Positions 6,940-13,565 of a DNA stretch of 13,631 nucleotides are shown here, piece by piece (positions within the stretch are counted from its first letter, which is position 1; the number at the start of each line of letters is the position of its first letter). The stretch is taken from positions 1 to 13,631 of the forward strand of contig USHA01000056.1 in the NCBI GenBank assembly GCA_900554325.1, in the 5' to 3' direction. A program made the position numbers and the translations under genes. Origin of the DNA: an uncultured Collinsella sp. Lineage in GTDB: Bacteria > Actinomycetota > Coriobacteriia > Coriobacteriales > Coriobacteriaceae. The notes below the pieces were generated by a model that did no database searches, was not told the DNA's origin, and saw nothing but the letters and a program-made list of their open reading frames with translations.

Positions 6940-6950
6940 GCGACGATGCC

Positions 6951-8309
6951 CTAGCTCCTCGAATGTGCGACAAACTGGCTGTGGACCAGGCCGATCACAA
7001 ACGCCACCAAGGCGATCGGCGCCCACGCGGCACCGATGTCTGCCAGCGGCAACGCATCAAACGACAGCCACGCGCCCGCAAAGAACGCGTCGCGGACCGA
7101 GGTGATCACACTCTGCACGGCAACAACGCCGCCGACCCAGACCCACACTTGCGGATGCGCGTCGCAAAAGCCGTGCACCAAGCCCATAAGCACCAGCACG
7201 ATGGCGACAGGATACAGGGCGTTGAGCATGGGCACCGAGAACATAAGGATCATGTCGAGGCCCACGTTGGAGAGCACGCACGAAAACGCCGCGAACACAA
7301 AGGCGAGGATCGCGAAGGGACGGCGCATGGCCTCCTCGGAAGCCTCCGCTCCCCCTTCGACCACGTACGTCTCGCAGAAGTAGCGCGAGCAGCAGCTAAT
7401 GAGGCCGATGCACACGTTCATGCAGGCGAGGAAGAAGATCGCAAAGACCACGACCGTGCCGGCAAGGCCAAAGTGCATGGAGGCCGAGCGGGCAAGGATG
7501 GCGGCGCCGTTAGTGGCGTCGGGCATCACGGTGCCGAGCTGCATGCCGGCAAGCGCCAGGCCGCAGTAGATGATGGCCATGAGCACGCCGGCGATCACGC
7601 CGGAGCGCGAGATCTCGAAGGCGACGCGCTTGTCATCAGTAACGCCCAGCTCGTGAATGGTCTCGGCGATGATGATGCCAAAGGCGAGCGATGCGAGTAG
7701 GTCCATGGTCTGGTAACCGGTCAAAAAGCCCTGCACGGCGGCACCGGCATCGTAGGGAGCCTGCGGCGCGGCGGCAGGTCCCAGCGGTGAGACCACGGCG
7801 GCACCCACGACCAGCACGATAAGGGCGATGAGTGCAGGGCCCGTAATGCGACCGAGCACGCGTGTGATGACGCCCGGGCGCAGCGTGAGCGCAAACGCGA
7901 TGACAAAGAAGCCGACGGCAAACACCAGGCGAGCCGTGCCGAGCGAAACGCCCTCGGGCAGCAGCGGCACGAGCATCTCGAAAGCCGTGGAGCTCGTACG
8001 CGGAATGGCCAGGCACGGGCCGATGGCCAGATACACCGCCGCGACAAAGAACTCACCAAACTTGGGGTGCACGCGACCGGCAAGCTCGCGCGCCGTTCCG
8101 GCAAGCGCGACGGCGATAAATCCCATGACGGGCAGGCCGATGGCGGCAATCAGAAAGCCGAGCATGGCGACCGGCGTGGCAGAACCTGCCTGCAGCGCCA
8201 GCAGCGGCGGAATAATGAGGTTGCCGGCGCCAAAGAGCATCGAGAACAGGGCGATGCCGACGGTGACGACATGGTCGGAGCGCAGACCGCGCGGGGCGGA
8301 TGAAGCCAT
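6951..8309 (-). CDS. brnQ: BrnQ-type branched-chain amino acid carrier
   Basis: Sodium- or proton-coupled uptake of leucine, isoleucine and valine across the inner membrane (LIVCS family). The 452-residue product (family about 430-450) is almost entirely hydrophobic, with about 12 membrane segments. It opens with the characteristic FSMLFGAGNLIIPPLLALQAG (within residues 22-42) and has the GYQTMDLLASLAFG stretch (near 200-213) typical of BrnQ. The start is the ATG at 8309, with AAGGTGG at 8314-8320. It is separated from the selenium cluster by a terminator that ends only 23 bases before the start, so it must have its own promoter; TATACT at 8365-8370 is a weak candidate, which would put the hairpin in its leader. 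No functional link to the selenium genes is evident, and the exact substrate is not determinable from sequence. Confidence 0.93.
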   Translation of the reverse strand: MASSAPRGLRSDHVVTVGIALFSMLFGAGNLIIPPLLALQAGSATPVAMLGFLIAAIGLPVMGFIAVALAGTARELAGRVHPKFGEFFVAAVYLAIGPCLAIPRTSSTAFEMLVPLLPEGVSLGTARLVFAVGFFVIAFALTLRPGVITRVLGRITGPALIALIVLVVGAAVVSPLGPAAAPQAPYDAGAAVQGFLTGYQTMDLLASLAFGIIIAETIHELGVTDDKRVAFEISRSGVIAGVLMAIIYCGLALAGMQLGTVMPDATNGAAILARSASMHFGLAGTVVVFAIFFLACMNVCIGLISCCSRYFCETYVVEGGAEASEEAMRRPFAILAFVFAAFSCVLSNVGLDMILMFSVPMLNALYPVAIVLVLMGLVHGFCDAHPQVWVWVGGVVAVQSVITSVRDAFFAGAWLSFDALPLADIGAAWAPIALVAFVIGLVHSQFVAHSRS

Positions 8310-8332
8310 GGGACCACCTTTCGAATCGAAAC

Positions 8333-8362
8333 AAAAACGGGACGGGCAAAAGACCCATCCCG
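8333..8362 (-). terminator. Terminator closing the selenium gene cluster
   Basis: On the minus strand, CGGGATGGG (8362-8354) pairs with CCCGTCCCG (8346-8338) with one G-U pair and a 7-base loop, followed by TTTTTG. It begins 14 bases after the aminotransferase stop and ends 23 bases before brnQ. Confidence 0.92.
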
Positions 8363-8376
8363 CAAGTATATACGCT

Positions 8377-9516
8377 CTAGCAGGCTAAATCGCGCAGAGC
8401 ATCGATAGCCGTGTCGACTTCTTCGGTCGTGTTGAAATACCCAAACGAGAAACGAACGACGCCCTGGCGCTCGGTCCCCAGCGCACGGTGCATGAGCGGA
8501 GCGCAATGGGCGCCGGGGCGCGTCGCAATCCCCCACCCTTGCATGAGCGCGTCCGAGATCTCGGCAGAGTCGATATCGCCCACGTTGAGAGACACGATCG
8601 CCGAGCGCGCGGGTTGGTCAAACGCACCGTAGAGCTTAATCCCCGGAATCTCGCGCACGCCGGCAAGGAAGCGATCAGCAAGCGAGCGTTCGCGAGCTGC
8701 AATCGTCTCCACCCCGCCCTGGGCCTCGATAAAGTCGAGGCCGGCAGAAAGGCCGGCGATACCGTGGCCGTTGAGCGTGCCCGCCTCAAGGCGCGTGGGC
8801 CACTCAAGCGGCTGCAACGCATCGAAACTGTGCACGCCCGTGCCGCCCATGGCCCACGGCGCCACGTCAATGCCCTCTGCCACGGCCAGGCCGCCGGTCC
8901 CCTGCGGACCCATGAGCCCCTTGTGGCCGGTAAAGCACACCACGTCGAGCCCCATGGCCTGCATATCGATATGCGCCGTGCCGGCAGACTGCGAGGCATC
9001 GACGATCACGAGCGCGCCGGCCGCATGGGCCATGACAGCCACGCGCGCAATGTCGACCGCGTTGCCGGTCACATTGGAGGCGCGCGTCACCACCACGGCA
9101 CGCGTGCCCGGCGTGACCAGCTGCTCGAGCTCGTCGTAGTCGAGCACGCCGTTCGCGTCGCAGCCTGCATGCTCAACGGTAACGTCCTGCTCTACCGCCA
9201 GGCGGTTGAGCGGACGCAGCACGGAGTTGTGCTCGAGCACCGTCGTGACCACACGGTCGCCGGGGCGCACCACGCCATTGATGGCGGTGTTGAGCGCCGC
9301 GGTGGAGTTGGGCGTAAAACAAACATGGTCAGCACGCGGGCAGCCCAGCAAACGCGCAAGCTTGGCGCGGCAGCCGTGAACGGTGCGCGCCGCATCGAGC
9401 GCACCCGACGTCGCGCCGCGTCCGGCATTGCCGAGCGAGCACATCGCCTGTGTCACGGCATCGATGACCGTTTGCGGCTTGTGCATGGTCGTCGCCGCGT
9501 TATCCAGGTAGATCAT
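8377..9516 (-). CDS. Class V aminotransferase, cysteine desulfurase family (EF2568-like)
   Basis: PLP enzyme predicted to release sulfur or selenium from (seleno)cysteine. The 379 residues show YLDNAATT (3-10), His96 in LEHNS (stacks on PLP), VDASQS (172-177), the PLP lysine in TGHKGLMGPQGTGGL (Lys199), RLEAGT (242-247), and a C-terminal RPGAHCAPL whose Cys338 occupies the place of the catalytic persulfide cysteine of SufS/CsdB. The start is the ATG at 9516, with GGGAGG 7 bases upstream inside the preceding gene, whose stop overlaps as ATGA. The neighbours (DUF3343, YedF, SelD) match the set known around Enterococcus EF2568, linked to selenium-dependent molybdenum hydroxylases. It could act as selenocysteine lyase or as general desulfurase; context favours selenium supply to SelD. 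A terminator follows. Confidence 0.9.
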   Translation of the reverse strand: MIYLDNAATTMHKPQTVIDAVTQAMCSLGNAGRGATSGALDAARTVHGCRAKLARLLGCPRADHVCFTPNSTAALNTAINGVVRPGDRVVTTVLEHNSVLRPLNRLAVEQDVTVEHAGCDANGVLDYDELEQLVTPGTRAVVVTRASNVTGNAVDIARVAVMAHAAGALVIVDASQSAGTAHIDMQAMGLDVVCFTGHKGLMGPQGTGGLAVAEGIDVAPWAMGGTGVHSFDALQPLEWPTRLEAGTLNGHGIAGLSAGLDFIEAQGGVETIAARERSLADRFLAGVREIPGIKLYGAFDQPARSAIVSLNVGDIDSAEISDALMQGWGIATRPGAHCAPLMHRALGTERQGVVRFSFGYFNTTEEVDTAIDALRDLAC

Positions 9517-9764
9517 CGCACGACCTCCCACATATCAATCACGGTATAGCCCTCGGTGGGAACGCCCGCCGCGGTAAGCTCGCTGCGCAGCAGTTCCTCA
9601 TCCGAAGGCTGTGCCTTCCACGCCAAACCGCAGCCGGCAGCGACCTCCCCGGGCACGGGAATCGTTCGCCCAGGAAGGCCGCGCTCGATGCACAGGGACT
9701 CGCAGCCCATGGCGGCCGCCGTGGTAGGAAACGTGATGACAAGCGCCGGGCGCTTCTCCCTCAT
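9513..9764 (-). CDS. DUF3343 / putative Se/S carrier protein
   Basis: Small 83-residue cytoplasmic protein of the DUF3343 (Se_S_carrier-like) family, thought to pass selenium or sulfur between desulfurase and acceptor. It has the family pattern: an N-terminal beta strand ALVITFPTT (7-15), a helix with two cysteines (Cys21, Cys25), IPVPGEVAAGCGLAWK (35-50) with the conserved Cys45 before GLA, and an acidic helix. The start is the ATG at 9764, with GGAG 6-9 bases upstream; an 11-codon extension has no such site. It lies 19 bases after yedF and its TGA overlaps the aminotransferase ATG by four bases, which suggests coupled translation and perhaps direct partnership. The role is inferred from family and neighbours; no biochemistry can be read from sequence. 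Confidence 0.87.
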   Translation of the reverse strand: MREKRPALVITFPTTAAAMGCESLCIERGLPGRTIPVPGEVAAGCGLAWKAQPSDEELLRSELTAAGVPTEGYTVIDMWEVVR

Positions 9765-9783
9765 GACAACTCCAACCAATACG

Positions 9784-10410
9784 CTACGGGCGCACAACGC
9801 GCACGGCCTGCTCCATCTTCTCCACGATCACGTACATGTTGGTGACCTCGCCCACCGCAAGCTGGTCCTTAATGCCATAGTGATCGAGGCAGGTGCCGCA
9901 GGTGAGGATCTCGACGCCCTGCTCGGCCAGACCCTTCAGGTCGTCGAGCACCGGCGAGCCCTCGACGGTGAGCTTGGCGCCGCCGTTGTAGAACAGCATG
10001 GTCGCGGGCAGCTCCTCCTGCTGCGTCACGGCAAAGATAAAGGCCTTCATGAGCTTGTGGCCCAGCTCGTCGTCGCCGCGGCCCATGCAGTCGGTGTAGA
10101 CGGAAATGACGAGCTTGCCCTTGCCGGCTCCGGCGTCGCAGAAGGCGGCGCCGTCCTGCTCGGGATCTGACACGGCGACGGCGCCGGCAGTCGCGACAGT
10201 CACGTGCCACTCGGCGTCTGCGACCTTCTCGACCGAAGCCGTGCAGGCCTTCTCCTGCGCCATCTTAGAGATGTTCTTGACGGCGGTCTCGTTATCGACC
10301 GAGGTCACCACAATGCCCTCGCCATCGAGTTGCTTGAGGGCCTTGAGGGTCTTGACGACGGGCAGCGGGCAGGCATCGCCTATGGCGTTGACTTCAATCT
10401 TGGTAGACAT
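9784..10410 (-). CDS. yedF: Selenium metabolism protein YedF (long form)
   Basis: Two-domain protein of 208 residues, much longer than the 77-residue E. coli YedF. Residues 1-75 form a TusA/SirA-like domain with the CPxP motif (GDACPLPVV, Cys14 as persulfide or selenide carrier). After a linker with Cys91, residues 98-208 form a DsrE-like domain with DCMGRGDDELG (107-117) and CGTCLDHYGIKDQL (171-184), the signature of the selenium-associated YedF family. The start is the ATG at 10410, with AAAGGA 6-11 bases upstream; the 34-codon upstream extension overlaps the end of selD and is cysteine-rich noise. It lies 56 bases after selD and 19 before the DUF3343 gene. It likely relays selenium to or from SelD, or serves labile-selenium enzyme maturation; the precise role is unproven in the family. 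Confidence 0.92.
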   Translation of the reverse strand: MSTKIEVNAIGDACPLPVVKTLKALKQLDGEGIVVTSVDNETAVKNISKMAQEKACTASVEKVADAEWHVTVATAGAVAVSDPEQDGAAFCDAGAGKGKLVISVYTDCMGRGDDELGHKLMKAFIFAVTQQEELPATMLFYNGGAKLTVEGSPVLDDLKGLAEQGVEILTCGTCLDHYGIKDQLAVGEVTNMYVIVEKMEQAVRVVRP

Positions 10411-10428
10411 AGTTTTCCTTTCAAGTTC

Positions 10429-10444
10429 ATCGTTCCAAAACGAT
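10429..10444 (-). other. Small hairpin between selD and yedF
   Basis: ATCGTT (10429-10434) and AACGAT (10439-10444) form a 6-bp stem with a 4-base loop just ahead of the yedF ribosome binding site. There is no T-tract directly after it, so it is not a convincing terminator; an mRNA processing or stability element is possible. Confidence 0.35.
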
Positions 10445-10466
10445 AGGTAGTTAAATAAACGCGCCA

Positions 10467-11516
10467 CTAGCGCACAACACGAACAGCAGGGCCGCCCGGC
10501 ACCGGCTCGCACACGCGACCGACAACGGCCGCAATACGACCCTCGGCATGCAGGCGGCGCGCAAGCTCATCCACATCAGCAGCGGGTGCCGCGATGAGCA
10601 GGCCACCCGAGGTTTGCGGATCGTAGAGCGCATCCAGCATGCCCGGCTCCAGGTCGTCATCGGCCGTCACACGCGGGCCAAAGAAGTCCTGGTTGCGGTA
10701 GGCGCCCGCCGGAATAATGCCCAGGCGCGCCATGTCGAGCACCTGGTCAAAGAGCGGCACCGCCCCGGACGCAAGCTCAATCTGCACGCCCGAACCCTCG
10801 GCCATCTCGCACGCATGCCCGATCAGGCCAAAGCCCGTAACGTCGGTACAGCCGTGGAGTTCGAGCCCCTCAGCCAGACGAATCGGCGCCTCGTTGAGGG
10901 TGCGCATCGAGTCAAATATCGCCGTGGCCTCGTCCTGCTCGATGAGCTCGCCCTTAATGGCCGTGGTGATAATGCCCGAGCCGATCGCCTTGGTCAGCAG
11001 CAGAACATCGCCCACGCGTGCGCCGCTGTTGGCGAGCATGCGGTCGAGCGCGACAAAGCCGCTCACAGACAGGCCATACTTGGGCTCGTCGTCGTTGATG
11101 GTATGGCCGCCCGCGATGGAGCAACCCGCCTCGACGCACTTGTCGGCGCCACCCGCCAGAATCTGGCCGGCGACCTCAACGCCCAGGCAGCTCGGAATGC
11201 ACAGCAGGTTCATGGCATGGCTCGGCCGCCCGCCCATGGCGTAGATGTCCGACAGCGAGTTGGCCGCGGCAATCTGGCCAAACAGAAACGGATCGTCGAC
11301 CATCGGCGGGAAGAAGTCGATGGACTGCACAAGCCCCAGGTTCTCCCCTACGCGGAAGACGCTCGCATCGTCAGAGGTATCGAACCCCACGAGCAAGTTG
11401 TCGTTATGCACATTTGGCAAGTCGCCCAGGACCTGGGCGAGGGCTCCAGGAGCCAACTTAGCGGCTCAACCGCTCGCGGCCGTCATAGACGTGAGCCTAA
11501 TCTGATCGTCAGCCAT
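10467..11516 (-). CDS. selD: Selenophosphate synthetase SelD, itself a selenoprotein (in-frame TGA = Sec17)
   Basis: Makes selenophosphate from selenide and ATP, the selenium donor for SelA. The 349-codon frame starts at the ATG at 11516, preceded by AGGAGGT (11521-11527), and reads through TGA at 11466-11468, codon 17. The N-terminus IRLTSMTAASGUAAK aligns with E. coli SelD, where residue 17 is the catalytic Cys and Lys20 is essential; Lys20 is kept here. Downstream are DTSDDASVF (46-54), SLSDIYAMGG (67-76), the ATP-binding AGGHT (135-139) and DPQTSGGLL near residue 300. An annotation starting at the TTG of codon 21 would discard the active site. It lies 70 bases after the activase and 56 before yedF. 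Sec insertion needs the selABC products in this same window and the hairpins at 11423-11454. A simple nonsense mutation is unlikely given the aligned position. Confidence 0.95.
11423..11454 (-). promoter_or_regulatory. Candidate bacterial SECIS element of selD
   Basis: Two hairpins follow the Sec TGA. The first is GGCTC-CTG-GAGCC (11454-11442), starting 12 bases after the TGA. The second is a 7-bp stem CGCCCAG/CTGGGCG with loop GTC (11439-11423), whose loop begins 34 bases after the TGA. A short stem with a G/U-containing apical loop roughly 16-37 bases beyond the UGA is the known bacterial pattern; the second hairpin fits better on loop identity and the first on distance to the UGA. Which one SelB reads is not decidable by eye. 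Confidence 0.55.
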
Positions 11517-11586
11517 CGATACCTCCTCTCATCGGTCAATCATTTTCTCCCAGTATACGCATGAATGCGAGCCTGCGGCGGATGCA

Positions 11587-12351
11587 TTAATTGAGCGCCT
11601 GTGCGCGAATCGCCGCGCCAATCGCTCCGGCAAAGCGAGCCTGGGGCGAGGTGGTCACCGGCGACCCCAGCAGCTCGCCCAACCGCTCCACCACGAAGGC
11701 GTTCTCGCACAGGCCACCGGTCAGGTAGTACGGGGCGCCCGCGGCCTGCCCGGCCATGGTCGCCACGCGCGAGACCACGCTGTCGATCACGCCACGTGCA
11801 ATGTTCTCGCGCAGCTCACCGCGACCGATCAGGCTGATGACCTCGCTTTCGGCAAACACCGTGCACATGCTGCTGATCTTGGTGGGCTCACCGGAACGCG
11901 CAAGGTCGGCCATCTGCTGTTGGGAAATACCCAGACGGTCGGCCATGATCTCCAAAAAGCGCCCCGTACCGGCAGCGCACTTGTCGTTCATGGCGAACTT
12001 GGCCACGCGGCCACTTTTAAGCTGAATGACCTTGGTGTCCTGGCCGCCCACGTCAATCACCGTGCCGTGATCGCCAAACAGGCGCACGGCACCGGTGCCG
12101 TGGCAGGTGATCTCGGTCACGACCTTGTGCGCATAGGGCACGGCGACACGGCCGTAGCCGGTCGCGACCACACGCACATCGTCGGCCGCCACGTCATAGC
12201 CGGCTGAAGCGAGCTCGCCGCGCAAGCGCTCGGCCGCATCGACCGACGAATACCCCGTCGGCATGACGCAGGTCCACGCAATGGCGCCGTCCGTCTCCAC
12301 CACTGCAGCCTTCGCGGCCGTCGAGCCTATGTCGATACCAATGCCAACCAC
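11587..12351 (-). CDS. ATP-dependent activase of the BcrA/BadF/HgdC type (YjiL-like)
   Basis: Homodimeric ASKHA-fold ATPase that uses ATP hydrolysis to push a low-potential electron from its bridging [4Fe-4S] cluster into a partner reductase. The 254 residues (E. coli YjiL about 255, HgdC about 260) have the phosphate-binding loops IGIDIGSTAAKAA (4-16) and VIDVGGQDTKVI (98-109), and the two cluster cysteines NDKCAAGTGRF (Cys125) and SSMCTVFAESE (Cys163). LTGGLCEN, near residue 215, is the adenosine motif. The start is a GTG at 12351 with a perfect AAGGAGG at 12357-12363; a nearby ATG is out of frame. It is encoded 50 bases after its likely partner, with a hairpin between, and 70 bases before selD. 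The partner reductase is the adjacent upstream gene product. Confidence 0.92.
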   Translation of the reverse strand: MVGIGIDIGSTAAKAAVVETDGAIAWTCVMPTGYSSVDAAERLRGELASAGYDVAADDVRVVATGYGRVAVPYAHKVVTEITCHGTGAVRLFGDHGTVIDVGGQDTKVIQLKSGRVAKFAMNDKCAAGTGRFLEIMADRLGISQQQMADLARSGEPTKISSMCTVFAESEVISLIGRGELRENIARGVIDSVVSRVATMAGQAAGAPYYLTGGLCENAFVVERLGELLGSPVTTSPQARFAGAIGAAIRAQALN

Positions 12352-12365
12352 GACATCCTCCTTCT

Positions 12366-12396
12366 ATGCGGCAAAGCAGCTATCCCTTTGCCGCAT
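12366..12396 (-). other. Intercistronic hairpin between the reductase and activase genes
   Basis: ATGCGGCAAAG (12366-12376) and CTTTGCCGCAT (12386-12396) form a perfect 11-bp stem with a 9-base loop. It starts 5 bases after the reductase stop and ends 2 bases before the activase ribosome binding site. No T-run follows on the minus strand, so it is more likely an mRNA stability or processing structure than a terminator. Confidence 0.7.
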
Positions 12397-12401
12397 TTGT
12401 C

Positions 12402-13565
12402 CTACAGGGTTTCGATAAAGGCGGCGATGCGGGTCTCGATCTGGCCCATGTCACCGTTGCTGTAGTCGGTCTCGATCTTCATATACGGAATACCCGCACC
12501 CTCGACGGCCTCCTGCATGCGCGCGCTCTCAACGTTGAAGGTGTGGCACGCCTGGAGCACGCTCTCTACCACGCCATCGACATGGTACTTCTCGCACATG
12601 GTCAGCGTGTTCTCCATGCGGCCGTCGTTAGGCGTCATGACCGAGCAGTTGATATCCAGGTAGCGGTCGGCGATGGCGCGCAGAATGTCGGGCGCGTCCG
12701 GGTCGATCATCATAGCCGCCGTGCGCTCGCCCGAGCAGTCGTCCATGCACACGACCACGCCGCCGTTGGACTCGATGGTGCGGCCAATCTTGTTGATCAC
12801 ACCGCCCACCGGGCAACCGGTGATCAGAATGCGCTTGGCGTCCGCCGCAACCGGGCGCTCGCCCGCGTCGTAGGCCTCGCGCAGCTTGGCGACCTTTTGC
12901 TCCAGCTGCTGCGTATAGGCCTCAATATCAAAGCTGAACGTACCGGCAAACATAGTGCTCATCAAGTCGACGCCGCTCATGGCCGCCGGCTGATTGGCCT
13001 GCAGCGCAAACATCTCGAGCTGGGCCGCACGCAAGCGGTTGCGACGACGGACGGCAGCACGCAGGTCATCGTCGGTAATCGTGATGCCGTAGAAGCCCTC
13101 GAGCTCCTCCTTGAGCAGGCGGCACTCCTCGTACCAGCCTTCACGCTCGTAGGCGCGATCACGACCCTGCGGAAGATGCAGAATGTGCGTGCGCTTGAAC
13201 TCGTTGAGTAGCTCGTACATCTTCTTCTTGCCGTCGCAGGTGGTCTCGCCGATGATCATGTCGCTAAAGTACGTAAACGGGCACTTTTGCGAGTAGGCAA
13301 AACCGTAGGTCGACTTGATGAGCGGACACAGATTTGCCGGCAGCACCTTCTCGGCCTCGGGAATCACCTCGTCGGATGTACCGCACAAGGCCACACTTGC
13401 AGCGCCCGCGGCATCGATGATCTCGAGCGGCGTATAGCTGCACAAAAAGCCGACCAGGCGATTGCCCGCCTGCTTGTAATCCTTAACGCGAATAAACGCC
13501 GCCTTGCGCTGCTCGTTGAACTCCTCAAACGTGGATGGCAACGGCTGCTCCATATTTTCCGACAT
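12402..13565 (-). CDS. Double-cubane-cluster reductase, 2-hydroxyacyl-CoA dehydratase family (YjiM-like)
   Basis: A 387-residue iron-sulfur protein of the HgdB/BcrB family, closest by motifs to E. coli YjiM and to the single-subunit double-cubane-cluster proteins, which with their activase reduce small molecules at low potential. It has 12 cysteines: Cys42, Cys61 (LCGTSDE), Cys80 (LPANLCPLIKSTYGF), Cys95 (KCPFTYFSD), Cys110 (GETTCDGKKKMYE), Cys148, Cys251 (ITGCPVGG), Cys273, Cys277, Cys307, Cys324 and Cys340 (LQACHTFNVES). The GETTCDGKKKMYE and CPVGG motifs are hallmarks of the subgroup. The start is the ATG at 13565, with AAGGAG 4 bases upstream. There is no second dehydratase subunit and no CoA-transferase nearby, which argues against a fermentative dehydratase. 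The substrate is unknown; association with selD suggests a selenium or sulfur link (inference). Confidence 0.9.
   Translation of the reverse strand: MSENMEQPLPSTFEEFNEQRKAAFIRVKDYKQAGNRLVGFLCSYTPLEIIDAAGAASVALCGTSDEVIPEAEKVLPANLCPLIKSTYGFAYSQKCPFTYFSDMIIGETTCDGKKKMYELLNEFKRTHILHLPQGRDRAYEREGWYEECRLLKEELEGFYGITITDDDLRAAVRRRNRLRAAQLEMFALQANQPAAMSGVDLMSTMFAGTFSFDIEAYTQQLEQKVAKLREAYDAGERPVAADAKRILITGCPVGGVINKIGRTIESNGGVVVCMDDCSGERTAAMMIDPDAPDILRAIADRYLDINCSVMTPNDGRMENTLTMCEKYHVDGVVESVLQACHTFNVESARMQEAVEGAGIPYMKIETDYSNGDMGQIETRIAAFIETL

Noticed and set aside
10467..11456. selD starting at the TTG at 11456, giving 329 residues
   Set aside because: No ribosome binding site at that TTG, and it would remove catalytic residue 17 and Lys20. 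The upstream ATG with AGGAGGT is in frame through TGA.
11530..11586. Promoter ahead of selD (TATACT-like and TTGACC-like hexamers in the 70-base gap)
   Set aside because: The hexamers are in the wrong order or at the wrong spacing to form one promoter, so operon readthrough from the activase is simpler.
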